Source: Achromobacter sp. AONIH1
GTDB lineage: Bacteria; Pseudomonadota; Gammaproteobacteria; Burkholderiales; Burkholderiaceae_B
DNA length: 64,000 nucleotides
Assembly: GCF_002902905.1 (NCBI RefSeq)
Contig: NZ_CP026124.1
Span: 2,790,001 to 2,854,000 of the forward strand
Direction: 5' to 3'
Shown: piece by piece, positions 30,255 to 38,895 of the stretch
How the letters are laid out: every line of letters begins with the position of its first letter
Position numbering within the stretch: the first letter of the stretch is position 1
The notes under the pieces: model-generated
Told to the model about the DNA's origin: nothing
The model's input: only the letters and a program-made list of their open reading frames with translations
Database searches by the model: none
Translations under genes and position numbers: made by a program

Positions 30255-30446
30255 TTATGGTGCCTTCCGATCAGAATCGGACGACACACGATTGATGTCA
30301 AAGGGGAGTGCCTTATCTGCCGCGATTCGGGTCAGCAGCATCCGAATCGCATCCGAAATTGATAACCCCATTTCAGCCAGAACAACAGTTGCGGCTTCTT
30401 TAATCTGCCCGTCAATCCGGGCACGAACGACGTCGTTACTTGCCAT
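30255..30446 (-). CDS. RelB/DinJ-family antitoxin, no toxin partner seen
   Basis: 63-aa protein with the DinJ/RelB ribbon-helix-helix start (MASNDVVRARIDGQIKEAAT) and the family core LAEMGLSISDAIRMLLTRIA. The start at 30446 is chosen because it gives the standard family N-terminus; an in-frame reading from 30530 has no support. A RelE/YafQ toxin would be expected directly downstream, but the next gene on this strand is the Shedu-like nuclease 61 bp on. It is either an orphan antitoxin or a repressor recruited to control the defence operon. A 12-bp palindrome lies upstream. Confidence 0.8.
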   Translation of the reverse strand: MASNDVVRARIDGQIKEAATVVLAEMGLSISDAIRMLLTRIAADKALPFDINRVSSDSDRKAP

Positions 30447-30463
30447 TGTTGCGCTCACAATAG

Positions 30464-30475
30464 ATGTAGCTACAT
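30464..30475. promoter_or_regulatory. Palindrome upstream of the DinJ-like gene (probable operator)
   Basis: ATGTAGCTACAT is a perfect 12-bp palindrome 18 bp upstream of the antitoxin start, with ACAAT/ATTGT continuing the dyad imperfectly on both sides. RelB/DinJ antitoxins repress their own operons through such sites. If it works here it would also govern the Shedu and Gabija-like genes downstream. Confidence 0.55.
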
Positions 30476-30530
30476 TGTGGCTCATAAGTACTATTGCGTC
30501 ACTTACATTTTGTTGTGAACAGTAGAGCAT

Positions 30531-31125
30531 CCCGGCGTGCCGCCGTCGGGCTCGCGGGCGTTGCCCCGCGCCTCGTGCCGAGTCGCGGCCATGCGGCTTT
30601 GATCCCTGATGCCTCCGGCCGTCTCTTCGCTCCTGGCCTGCGCGCGGCGCTTGCCCTCCAGGGGATCGGCTGGACAGCCCATCCCCGCCGCGCCTTGCTT
30701 GGCGCCCCTCGCATGCACCGAACAGGTTGCACCTGATCGACCAACAGCCATCCAGCTAGGCGTGCCGCTGGCACGCAGGGGCGCTCGCCGCGCGGCGTTG
30801 GTTTCAGCGCACCCCCTGGCCCATTGGCCGCTGTTCGTCTTTCCCCAAGTTCATCGCTTTTTCCCGCGACCGTAGCCCGCGGTGCCTGGCCGTCAAGGCG
30901 CGCAGGGCCGAGTCCTCGCTGCGCTGCGGGCCGCACCAACCCTGCGCTTCTCCCTTGACGGCCAGTCCCTCGCTGGCCCGGTTTTTCGCGGGCGATGAAC
31001 TCAGGAAAGACGGCGGCAAACAGGACCGGCCCAGGTCTCTGCGCCGAACCAACCGAAGCCACAACGGGCTCCGAATCTTGGAATCCGGTCAGCTTTGAAA
31101 CCACAGCAACTCATTGGAGAAAACC
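30531..31125. other. Gene-free GC-rich stretch between defence island and backbone
   Basis: About 600 bp with several open frames but none with a ribosome-binding site, conserved motif or consistent codon use. It separates the minus-strand defence genes from the plus-strand ICE backbone. It may hold the promoter for DUF932/parB near its right end. No clear repeat or terminator was found. Confidence 0.4.
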
Positions 31126-31956
31126 ATGCAACTCGCATCTCGATTCGCTTCCCATTCCCCGACGCTGCGCAGTGACTACCCGCTGTCCGACGACCAAATC
31201 CGCCGCGTAGCCCCGTCCATCTTCGCGGAGGCCCCGCACGATAGCCGCTCCGAACGGTACGCCTACATTCCCACCGCCGCCGTGCTGGCGGAACTGCGCA
31301 AGGAAGGGTTTGAACCCTTCATGGCAGCGCAAACCCGCGTGCGGCACGACGACCGCCGCGACTACACCAAACACATGATTCGCCTGCGCCATGCCAGTCA
31401 GATCAACGGCGCGGAAGCCAATGAAATCGTGCTGCTGAACTCGCACGACGGCACCAGCAGCTATCAGATGCTGGCCGGAATGTTCCGGTTCGTTTGCAGC
31501 AATGGCCTTGTGTGCGGCGATACCGTGGCCGATGTGCGCGTGCCGCACAAGGGCGACGTGGCCGGTTCTGTCATCGAAGGCGCTTTCGAGGTGTTGAGCG
31601 GCTTCGAACGCGTGAAGGAATCCCGCGACCTGATGCGCGCTATCACGCTGGACGAAGGCGAAGCCGAAGTGTTCGCCCGTTCCGCGCTGGCCCTCAAGTA
31701 CGACCCCACCGATAACAAGCCCGCGCCCATCACGGAAAGCCAAATCCTGATGCCGCGCCGGTTCGACGACCGCCGCCCGGACTTGTGGAGCGTGTTCAAC
31801 CGCACCCAAGAAAACCTGACCAAAGGCGGATTGCATGGCCGCAGCGCCAACGGACGCCGCCAGCAGACCCGCCCCGTGCAGGGCATTGATTCCGATGTGC
31901 GCCTCAATCGCGCCCTCTGGATGTTGGCCGATGGCCTGCGCCAGTTGAAGGCCTGA
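31126..31956 (+). CDS. DUF932 domain protein of the ICE backbone
   Basis: 276-aa DUF932 family protein (phage/plasmid-like TIGR03299 group), common in Tn4371-type ICEs and plasmids. Conserved stretches are MQLASRFASHSPTLRSDYPL, ETRVRHDDRRDY-like QTRVRHDDRRDYTKHMIRLR, and EIVLLNSHDGTSSYQMLAGM followed by FRFVCSNGLVCGD. The start at 31126 has TTGGAG 6-9 bases upstream. The function is unknown; it lies upstream of parB and is probably co-transcribed with it after an 80-bp gap. Confidence 0.85.
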   Translation: MQLASRFASHSPTLRSDYPLSDDQIRRVAPSIFAEAPHDSRSERYAYIPTAAVLAELRKEGFEPFMAAQTRVRHDDRRDYTKHMIRLRHASQINGAEANEIVLLNSHDGTSSYQMLAGMFRFVCSNGLVCGDTVADVRVPHKGDVAGSVIEGAFEVLSGFERVKESRDLMRAITLDEGEAEVFARSALALKYDPTDNKPAPITESQILMPRRFDDRRPDLWSVFNRTQENLTKGGLHGRSANGRRQQTRPVQGIDSDVRLNRALWMLADGLRQLKA

Positions 31957-32036
31957 TTCCCCACGCGGCAGGGGCAGGCAGCAGCCCTTGCCGCTTTCTT
32001 CGCTGCTGCATCCCTGAACCGATAGGAGTTATCACC

Positions 32037-34103
32037 ATGAACGCCATTACCCAAACCGAAGCCCGCGCCCTCAACACCGCCGCCGCTATCCCGCTGGAAG
32101 CCGCCGACCCGACCAAGAACCTGATTTTGGTTCCGCTGTCGCGGCTGGTGTCGCGTCCTGCTGGCCGCAACGTGCGCAAGACCCCGCGCATGTCCATTCC
32201 CGAACTCGCCGCGAGCATTCAGCGTGTCGGCCTGCTGCAAAACCTCATCGTCATTGCCGCCGCCGATGGCGAGCATTACGAAGTCGTGGCCGGTGGCCGC
32301 AGGCTGGCCGCGTTGAAGCTGCTGGCGAAGAAGCGCCGCATCAGCAAGGAATGGGAAGTGCCTTGCCTGTTGGTGGCCGATGGCACCGCCCGCACGGCCA
32401 GCCTCACCGAGAACGTGCAGCGCGAAGCCATGCACCCCGCCGACCAGTTCGAGGCATTCGCCGCGCTGGTGGCCGAAGGCCGACCCATCGAGGACATAGC
32501 CGCCGATTTCAGCGTCACGCCGCTGGTGGTGCAGCGCCGCTTGAAGCTGGCGAACGTCTCGCCCCGGCTGCTGGCCGACTACCGCGCCGAAGCCGTGACG
32601 CTCGATCAGTTGATGGCCCTTGCCATCACCGACGACCACGCCGCGCAGGAAACCGCGTTCTACGACGCGCCGACGTGGCAGCGCAACCCTTCCCAATTGC
32701 GCGACCGCCTCACCGAGCGCGAGATTGACGCATACCGGCATCCGCTGGTGCGTTTCGTGGGGCTGGATACCTACGGAGCCGCAGGCGGTGGTGTGCGCCG
32801 TGACCTGTTCGCGGAAGGTGACGCGGGCGTGTATCTGACCGATGCCGCGCTGCTGGAACGGCTGGCGCAAGACAAGCTGGCAGGTATCGCCGCCGAGGTG
32901 AAGGACGAAGGCTGGGCGTGGGTGGATGCCACCCCCGCCGTGACCCATGCCGACCTGCACGCCTTCCAGCGTGCGCCGAGGGAGCGCCGCGAACCGAACA
33001 AGCGCGAAGCGCAGCGCATCGAGAAGCTGCAAACCAAGATGCACGAACTGGCCGCCGCCGTGGATGACGCGCTTGATACCGAGGACGAGGAAAAGGCCGA
33101 TGCCTTGCAGGAAGAAGGCGAAGCCGTGGGCGAGCAGTTGCAGGCGCTGGAAGATGGCTTGCAGGACTACGGCACGACCGTGAAGGCCGCAGCCGGTGCC
33201 ATCGTCACCATCGACCGCAACGGGCAGGCAGTGATTCATCGCGGGTTGATGCGCGAGGCCGAGGCCAAGGCGCTGCGCACACTGGAACGCCTGCGCCAAG
33301 GTTTCGGCAGCGAAAGCGAAGCCGGGAACGACGACGAAGGCGAGGACGACGAGCAGCCCAAGACCGCCGCCATGTCCGACAAGCTGGCGCAGCGGTTGAG
33401 CGCCCACCGCACCGCCGCGCTGCAAATCGAAGTCGCCCGGCATCCGCAAGTGGCGCTGGCCGCGCTGGTGCATGGCATGGTGCAGACCGTCTTGCAGGGC
33501 AGCCACTACGGCCACGACTTGCCGCTGGGCGTGAGCCTGAAAGCGCAAGACCGGCTGGAAGGCATCGCCCCGGATATACCGGATTCGCCCGCCGCCGTGG
33601 CGCTGCGCGAGTTGCAGCAGGTAGCAGGCGAAGGCTTGCCGGAGGACAGCGCCGAACTGTTCGCCGTGCTGCTAGCGAAGTCGCAAGATGAACTGGTGCG
33701 GCTGCTGGCGATATCCGTGGCCGTCACGGTGGACGTGGTGACACCCCGCGCCACGCCGCAGCAACCGGGCGCGGAACTGGCGCAGGCTGTCGGCTTGGAC
33801 ATGGCCGCATGGTGGAAGCCCACCAATGAGGGTTATTTCCGGCATGTGCCGAAGGCCGCGATTCTGGAAGCCGTGGAGCAGTACGCCCCGGCGCACGTCA
33901 CCCGGCTGGCGAAGTTGAAGAAGGCCGACATTGCCAGCGAAGCCGAGCGGCTGGCCGATGGCACCGGCTGGATGCCTGCCATCTTCAAGGCCGAAGGCAC
34001 CGACGACACCACGGCGCAGGATGCGCCGCAGGCGGTGACGAACGACGAGCCGGAAGCCATCGACAACGACGACGAGCAGCAGGCCCACGCACTCGCCGCC
34101 TGA
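32037..34103 (+). CDS. parB: ParB/RepB/Spo0J family partition protein
   Basis: 688-aa ParB-type protein. The N-terminal ParB/sulfiredoxin domain (residues about 30-125) shows SRLVSRPAGRNVRKTP and the CTPase-type motif YEVVAGGRRLAALKLLA, followed by ENVQREAMHPADQFEAFAAL and a HTH (IEDIAADFSVTPLVVQRRLKLA). A long C-terminal half with acidic low-complexity segments (DDEGEDDEQP) is typical of ICE and IncP-like ParB variants. With ParA further downstream it may stabilise the excised circular form. A hairpin terminator follows. Confidence 0.88.
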   Translation: MNAITQTEARALNTAAAIPLEAADPTKNLILVPLSRLVSRPAGRNVRKTPRMSIPELAASIQRVGLLQNLIVIAAADGEHYEVVAGGRRLAALKLLAKKRRISKEWEVPCLLVADGTARTASLTENVQREAMHPADQFEAFAALVAEGRPIEDIAADFSVTPLVVQRRLKLANVSPRLLADYRAEAVTLDQLMALAITDDHAAQETAFYDAPTWQRNPSQLRDRLTEREIDAYRHPLVRFVGLDTYGAAGGGVRRDLFAEGDAGVYLTDAALLERLAQDKLAGIAAEVKDEGWAWVDATPAVTHADLHAFQRAPRERREPNKREAQRIEKLQTKMHELAAAVDDALDTEDEEKADALQEEGEAVGEQLQALEDGLQDYGTTVKAAAGAIVTIDRNGQAVIHRGLMREAEAKALRTLERLRQGFGSESEAGNDDEGEDDEQPKTAAMSDKLAQRLSAHRTAALQIEVARHPQVALAALVHGMVQTVLQGSHYGHDLPLGVSLKAQDRLEGIAPDIPDSPAAVALRELQQVAGEGLPEDSAELFAVLLAKSQDELVRLLAISVAVTVDVVTPRATPQQPGAELAQAVGLDMAAWWKPTNEGYFRHVPKAAILEAVEQYAPAHVTRLAKLKKADIASEAERLADGTGWMPAIFKAEGTDDTTAQDAPQAVTNDEPEAIDNDDEQQAHALAA

Positions 34104-34118
34104 CCTTCACCACCACCG

Positions 34119-34144
34119 AGCGCCCCGGTTTCGGCCGGGGCGCT
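34119..34144 (+). terminator. Hairpin after parB
   Basis: Stem AGCGCCCCGG / CCGGGGCGCT, perfect over 10 bp with a 6-bp loop, 15 bp after the parB stop. No good T-tract follows, so it may be rho-dependent or only stabilise the 3' end. Confidence 0.5.
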
Positions 34145-34913
34145 TCGCTGTTCCATCAGCATCGGCCCCAGGCCGTTCCGCCCTGGTGCCGATGGTCAAA
34201 AATCCGGGCGCGGCGGTGGCCGCGCCCGGTTTCCAAGCCCAAAGCCAGAACGCCCCTTCGCCGCCTTCGGGCGGACGGCGAAGGGGCGGCGCACAAGTGA
34301 CCTTGTGCGCGGGAAACCCTCGAAGCCCATAAGTGCGTCGGCGCACAGCGCCGACGACATTCCGAACGCGCCCCACCGCAATGGACGGGCGTGTGGGGCT
34401 ACGCCCCGGCTTGCTGCCGCAGGTTGCACGAAAGCGTGCCGTCCTCGACGCTGGCGGTTCGTCGCCTGTACGTCACGAAGGACGGTTCACCGACACGCCG
34501 CCCGGCCTTGCAATGGAGCTTCCACGCCACGCCTCACGCAAAGGGCCGCAAGCAGCAGTAGGGACGCTTTCACCTTGTCGCTGGGCATTGTCCTTGCCCG
34601 TGTCAGGGCGCAGGCCGGTGAAGCCGTCGCGCGGGGATGCCGAGTCGGCCATGCCTCCATTCGGGAGCGGGCGGCCAGTACGTCCTTGTGTTGTTGTGAA
34701 TCCTGGCGGTGGCTGGGCTTCATGGCCGCAACCTTCCAGCGAAAACAATTCCCCCTGCGCTGCGCGCATTCCTCGCGGGACAAATTCTTTTCGCTTCCAG
34801 GTTCTCCACGGTGTTGCGACCGCTGCGCGGTGCGGCCAGCCCATCCCCCGCCGGACGGATCACAACAAGGACGCACTGGCGCGACCTTGTTCAACCCGAA
34901 AGGAGAAATCATC
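34145..34913. other. Structured non-coding region between parB and DUF736
   Basis: About 770 bp without a believable gene. It contains two strong hairpins close together: 34204-34229 (CCGGGCGCGGC / GCCGCGCCCGG, 4-bp loop) and 34251-34288 (CGCCCCTTCGCCG / CGGCGAAGGGGCG, 12-bp loop). Such structured GC-rich DNA in a mobile element can be an origin, a transfer site or a partition site, but no nick-site motif was recognised. Long readings through it lack codon bias. Confidence 0.45.
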
Positions 34914-35228
34914 ATGGCTAACATCGGCACCTTCACCGCAGAGAAAGACGGCTTCACCGGCCAGCTCCGCACCCTGACCCTCAACTTCAAGGTCAAGCTG
35001 GTTCCCAACGACAAGGGCGAGAACGAAAGCGCCCCGGACTTCCGCCTGCAAGCGGCCGGCCACGACTTCGGCGCGGCGTGGAAGAAAACCAGCGAGGCCG
35101 GGCGGGATTACCTGTCGGTGGCCATCGACGATCCTTCATTCCCGGCGACGGTCTATGCCCGCCTGATCGAAGGCGAGAATGACACGCACGACCTCATCTG
35201 GTCGCGCAGCAAGCCCAAGGCGGCCTGA
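34914..35228 (+). CDS. DUF736 family protein
   Basis: 104-aa DUF736 protein, conserved in ICEs and plasmids of Proteobacteria. The family start [20 protein letters not shown] and the end [12 protein letters not shown] are clear. AAAGGAGAAATCATC lies just before the ATG, a strong ribosome-binding site. The function is unknown; the protein is small, soluble and beta-rich. The gene sits alone between two structured intergenic regions. Confidence 0.9.
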   Translation: MANIGTFTAEKDGFTGQLRTLTLNFKVKLVPNDKGENESAPDFRLQAAGHDFGAAWKKTSEAGRDYLSVAIDDPSFPATVYARLIEGENDTHDLIWSRSKPKAA

Positions 35229-35236
35229 CGGCCGCC

Positions 35237-35270
35237 CACCGCGCCCCGCCCATTGCGGCGGGGCGCGGTG
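35237..35270 (+). terminator. Long hairpin after the DUF736 gene
   Basis: A 14-bp perfect stem (CACCGCGCCCCGCC / GGCGGGGCGCGGTG) with a 6-bp loop, 9 bp after the stop. No T-tract follows. The rest of 35271-35530 shows no gene. Confidence 0.6.
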
Positions 35271-35530
35271 CTGCTGATCGCAGCATCGCACGCACAGGGT
35301 TTCGGCAGTTGCCCCATGTCCCGCATGTCCAAGGCCAGCATTGCATTGGTGATGGTCGAATGGCTCGAAGCCCGTGGCAGTAGGAACAGCATGGCGTGTC
35401 GGCGCATTGCGCCGCCGGGCTTTCGGGCTGCGCCCCATGCCGCCAATGGCGTCATGTCCATTCGGCTTCAATCCCTCACGCCTTCGCGCCTGGCGGCGCT
35501 GCGCGCTCCGCTTGCGGGCATTCAGACGCG

Positions 35531-35863
35531 CTAGGGCGCGTCGCGCTCTTTCAGCACGGCCTCGAACTCCTGGCGCACCCGCGCCAGCAGTTCGTCGGCC
35601 TTGTGCGTGTCGTCGCCGGCGTAGGCCAGCGTCAACAGCGTCAGCGGATGCACTTCCATGACCTCGCACAGCTCGGTCAGCTTGTGCAGGGTCGGACTTT
35701 TCAAGTCGCGCTCCAGCGTACTCATATAGGTGCGGCTGGACACGTCGGAGAACGCTTCCTGGCTCAAGCCTCGCGCCTTCCTGACTGTCCGTATTGCCGT
35801 TGCCAATGAGTGTTTCGCTGTCACTAACTTGGTTTCCCCATAAAAACCAAGATGACAGCCCAT
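35531..35863 (-). CDS. XRE-family helix-turn-helix regulator
   Basis: Up to 110 aa. The HTH is at AIRTVRKARGLSQEAFSDVS, followed by RTYMSTLERDLKSPTLHKL, the usual XRE/Cro-CI pattern, and a C-terminal acidic tail. The annotated ATG (35863) may be too far upstream: an inverted repeat CTTGGTTT / AAACCAAG (35828-35851) lies inside its first codons and looks like an operator, so the GTG at 35824 (VTAKHSLATAIR) is an alternative start. Divergent from DUF2958. Likely an ICE gene-expression regulator. Confidence 0.8.
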   Translation of the reverse strand: MGCHLGFYGETKLVTAKHSLATAIRTVRKARGLSQEAFSDVSSRTYMSTLERDLKSPTLHKLTELCEVMEVHPLTLLTLAYAGDDTHKADELLARVRQEFEAVLKERDAP

Positions 35864-35878
35864 TGCGCCCTATAGGGC
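35828..35878. promoter_or_regulatory. Two dyads at the XRE gene start (candidate operators)
   Basis: CTTGGTTT-8 bp-AAACCAAG (35828-35851) and the perfect palindrome GCCCTATAGGGC (35867-35878) lie 15 bp apart at the start of the XRE regulator gene. Their position suggests autoregulation. A third dyad, AATCCGCA-GA-TGCGGATT, is at 35934-35951 in the same divergent region. Confidence 0.5.
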
Positions 35879-36143
35879 TACAATCTATAGTGTTCATTCA
35901 TGGCTGAAAGGCCCGCTTTCGTGCTTTTACGGAAATCCGCAGATGCGGATTCCGACAGAACCGGGGAATCGCATCCGTGTCTTTCCGGCTTCCGACAATT
36001 CCGCTTCGGCGCTTCTGTTCTTCTACGGATGCGATGGCTTGCACATCGGTGCTTCCACACGAATGCACGGATGCGTTTCGGCAGTTCTGCGCTTCGGCAC
36101 CAAAGCGCATTCGCGCATCGTCGGTTTCGTGGAGAAGCTGCCC

Positions 36144-36494
36144 ATGACCCTGCCGCTTGTCACCGCTGATGAACGCGCCCGGCTGCTGGCCCACGGCGCG
36201 GCGCTCGCCGCTGGTCAGCGGCTCGACCCGCTGCCCGTGGTGCGCTTGTTCACCCCGGACGCGCATGTGACCTGGCTGCTGGTGTCGCTCGACCCGGCGG
36301 ATGGCGACACGGCCTACGGCCTGATCGACCTCGGTATCGGTATGCCTGAGCTCGGGATGGTCAAGCTGTCCGACCTGGCGGGCATCGTCGGGCCGCGCAA
36401 GCTGCCGGTGCGGCGGGATCGGTATTTCCAGGCGGTGCGCCCGTTATCGGAGTACGTCCGGCTGGCGCAGGAGAACGGCGCGATCACGGACTGA
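36144..36494 (+). CDS. DUF2958 family protein
   Basis: 116-aa DUF2958 protein common in ICE and plasmid backbones. The conserved core VRLFTPDAHVTWLLVSLDPADG and YGLIDLGIGMPELGMVKLSD is present, and the C-terminus holds LPVRRDRYFQAVRPLSEY. The ATG at 36144 has GGAGAAG 6-13 bases upstream; the longer upstream reading lacks family residues. Function unknown. The 343-bp gap downstream (36495-36837) holds a small dyad GCACC/GGTGC at 36582-36596 but no gene. Confidence 0.85.
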   Translation: MTLPLVTADERARLLAHGAALAAGQRLDPLPVVRLFTPDAHVTWLLVSLDPADGDTAYGLIDLGIGMPELGMVKLSDLAGIVGPRKLPVRRDRYFQAVRPLSEYVRLAQENGAITD

Positions 36495-36837
36495 TGAAAA
36501 CCAGCGCGGCCTAGCCAGCCGGGGCGCATCGTGACTATTTCAATCTTGATCAAGACCGTGCAGGTCTGAATCCGCATTCTTGCACCGAAGTGGTGCGATC
36601 CTGTTGAAAACAGTCCTGATCTTGGGCGCGGGCTGCGGCACGGTGTTCGGTGCTGCGCGTCATTTTCCTGAAGGCGTAGCCGTCGCATTCAGACGATTTC
36701 CGCAACACGCAGAGCCAAATGGTCTTGACACCGACAGTTACAGCCTAACCAATTTTGATGACGACCTGATGGCATTTCGATAGTTCCCGCATCGCGGAAA
36801 TCGTGGCGACGCATCCCAAACAGAGGGAGGTTTCGCC

Positions 36838-37605
36838 ATGACTGATCGCAGCGCCGAACACTGGTATCCGACAGCGGCCTATCTCTACGTTCTGCACCTT
36901 GACGGCCCTGCGCTGGCGTGGGAATACCTGCGCCGAAATCCCGACTACCGCCGCGACTGGCTGCGCCGCCGCCGCCGGCCGGACACGGCGCAGGCGTGGG
37001 GCCTGCGCCTGCTGGAAGACCCAGCCCTGGATGCGCGCGACGCGCATCCGGCCTGGTTTCCCGATCACGATGCCGTCGTGCAGGTTTACCCGGACGATGA
37101 CCCGCCACCCGAAGCCCATGCCTTCGAGTTCTGGCGCGTCCCTGGCCGCAAGCAACTGATCCACGACGGCAAGCGCCTGGTGCTGGTGTCGCATTGGCCC
37201 GGCTGCTGCCTGCGGCTCGCGCTCGCGCCGGGCCTGGAAGACGGCATGGCCTACCTCTACGCCACCCGCGCCTGCGCCACGCCCTGCGCGCGCTATCGCA
37301 CGCTCGCGTCCGAGCTGGACGCATTGGCCGTGGCCACGGTTGCCACGCCTGCGGCGGCGGCCCGTTCCAGGCCCACGACGGCCGCGGTGCTGGAACTGCA
37401 CACCTTGCAGACGCTCGACGCGACCCTGGCGGGCGCGTCATTGCGCGAAGTGGCCGAAGGGCTGTTCGGCGCCGATGCCGTCGCCGCCGACTGGCACAAG
37501 GACAGCGCCTTACGTGCCCGCGTGCGGCGGCTGGTACGTCGTGGCGATGCGCTGATGCGTGGCGGCTATCGCCGCCTGGCACAGCTTCCGCCGCCGTTGC
37601 AGTAG
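36838..37605 (+). CDS. DUF2285 family protein (with DUF6499-like N-terminus)
   Basis: 255-aa protein. The N-terminus matches a small transcription-regulator-like domain (YLYVLHLDGPALAWEYLRRN) and the C-terminal 70 residues match DUF2285 (LHTLQTLDATLAGASLREVA, RVRRLVRRGDALMRGGYRRL). GGGAGG precedes the ATG by 7 bases. In Tn4371-type elements this gene stands just before the AlpA-like HTH gene and repA, as here. It is presumed to regulate replication or transfer genes; no direct evidence. Confidence 0.85.
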   Translation: MTDRSAEHWYPTAAYLYVLHLDGPALAWEYLRRNPDYRRDWLRRRRRPDTAQAWGLRLLEDPALDARDAHPAWFPDHDAVVQVYPDDDPPPEAHAFEFWRVPGRKQLIHDGKRLVLVSHWPGCCLRLALAPGLEDGMAYLYATRACATPCARYRTLASELDALAVATVATPAAAARSRPTTAAVLELHTLQTLDATLAGASLREVAEGLFGADAVAADWHKDSALRARVRRLVRRGDALMRGGYRRLAQLPPPLQ

Positions 37606-37717
37606 GGGGGGACGTTTCGCGTCCCCCGTAGATCGTCCCTTAGCAAGCAGCCTCGCTTTCTTGAAAGTGCCTCTAACCGGCCGCGTGGTGTGGCCGGGCT
37701 TGATGGAGGTACATCCC

Positions 37718-38002
37718 ATGCGACCCGCTCCCTTGCGGCCTGCCGCCGCTGCTGTCGCTGCGCCTGCGCAGCCCCAACGCTACCTGACCAACGACGAAGC
37801 CGCCGAGTACCTGCGCCTGTCGCCACGCACGCTGGAGAAACAGCGCGTGATCGGCGGCGGCCCGAAGTTCCGCAAGTTCGGCCGCCGCGTCATGTACGCG
37901 GTGTCCGACCTCGATGCCTGGGCCGACCAGCGCAGCTACGAGGCGACTTCCGACCCGGAATATGCCGAACGCCACGCGGGCGATTACCGTGATGGCCGCT
38001 GA
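37718..38002 (+). CDS. AlpA/MerR-like helix-turn-helix (excisionase-type) protein
   Basis: 94-aa DNA-binding protein. The winged HTH of the DNA-binding/excisionase family is clear: RYLTNDEAAEYLRLSPRTLE followed by KQRVIGGGPKFRKFGRRVMY and AVSDLDAWADQR. GGAGG 10 bases before the ATG supports this start; the sequence upstream lacks conservation. It may act in excision or repA control. repA begins within 15-27 bp of its stop, so the two are likely co-transcribed. Confidence 0.85.
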   Translation: MRPAPLRPAAAAVAAPAQPQRYLTNDEAAEYLRLSPRTLEKQRVIGGGPKFRKFGRRVMYAVSDLDAWADQRSYEATSDPEYAERHAGDYRDGR

Positions 38003-38016
38003 TCGCTGGCGCGTGG

Positions 38017-38871
38017 GTGGCCGTCGCCATGTCCAGCCCGCCAGGGCAAGCCTTGCAGCGCGAACAGCTCGACCTGTTCCGCGCGCTGCCGGGCGACATG
38101 GCACCCCGCGACAGCCAGGACTTGATGGCCTTTCCGTTCTTCTCGCTGGCGAAGTCGCGGCGTACCGCGCCGATCGACTTCCGCGCCGGCGGCATCACCA
38201 TCCGCGTGGAGGGTACGCAGGAGCACGGCATCGCAACGATATGGGATGCCGACCTGCTGATTTGGGCCGCCTCGCAGATCGTGGAGGCGCGCGACGCGGG
38301 CTTGCGCCCGTCGCGCTGGATACGCGCCACTCCCTACGAGATCCTGCGCTTCATCGGGCGCGGCACGTCTCTCAACGACTACCTGCGCCTGAAAGCCGCG
38401 CTCGACCGGCTGCAATCGACCACGGTGGCCACGTCCATCCGCGAAACCACGGGAAGGCGATTGCATCGCTTCTCGTGGATCAACGAGTGGAAGGAACTGG
38501 CCGATGCCAGCGGCGTGCCGCTGGGCATCGAACTGATCCTGCCGGACTGGTTCTATGCGGGCGTGCTCGATGCCGCCTTGGTGCTGACCATCGACCCAGC
38601 CTATTTCCGCTTGAAGGGCGGGATCGAGCGCTGGCTGTACCGCCTGGTGCGCAAGCACGGCGGCAAGCAGCCGGGCGGCTGGCAATTCGACTTCCGGCAC
38701 CTGCACCGCAAGTCGGGCAGCGCTGCGCGCTTCTCCGACTTCGCTTACGACCTGCGCGTCCTGGTGGCGCGGCAGTCGCTGCCCGGCTACGTCCTGGGCA
38801 TCGAGCGAATGCCGGACGACGGACAAGAACTGCTGACCTTCCGGCCCGTGCTGCACACGGCACGGGGATAA
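38017..38871 (+). CDS. repA: RepA-like replication initiator
   Basis: 284 aa from the GTG at 38017 (an ATG at 38029 is the alternative). It matches the replication initiator protein A family of broad-host-range plasmids and ICEs: QDLMAFPFFSLAKSRRTAPI, YEILRFIGRGTSLNDYLRLK, LDAALVLTIDPAYFRLKGGI and ERWLYRLVRKHGGKQPGGWQ, a double winged-helix pattern. Three iteron-like repeats start 25 bp after the stop. Together these suggest the excised ICE can replicate as a plasmid, as inferred for other ICEs that carry repA-parA. Confidence 0.88.
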   Translation: MAVAMSSPPGQALQREQLDLFRALPGDMAPRDSQDLMAFPFFSLAKSRRTAPIDFRAGGITIRVEGTQEHGIATIWDADLLIWAASQIVEARDAGLRPSRWIRATPYEILRFIGRGTSLNDYLRLKAALDRLQSTTVATSIRETTGRRLHRFSWINEWKELADASGVPLGIELILPDWFYAGVLDAALVLTIDPAYFRLKGGIERWLYRLVRKHGGKQPGGWQFDFRHLHRKSGSAARFSDFAYDLRVLVARQSLPGYVLGIERMPDDGQELLTFRPVLHTARG

Positions 38872-38895
38872 CTCGTGGAAAAGGTGTGGACGGCC

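Noticed and set aside
30531..31110. A hidden gene in the gap before DUF932
   Set aside because: Several frames are open on both strands, but none has start signals, conserved residues or coherent codon use.
34305..34977. Long open frames between parB and DUF736
   Set aside because: They are Arg/Pro/Ala-rich, have no ribosome-binding site and cross strong hairpins.
35943..36143. N-terminal extension of the DUF2958 gene
   Set aside because: The extension has no family residues and crosses a dyad; a good ribosome-binding site precedes the ATG at 36144.
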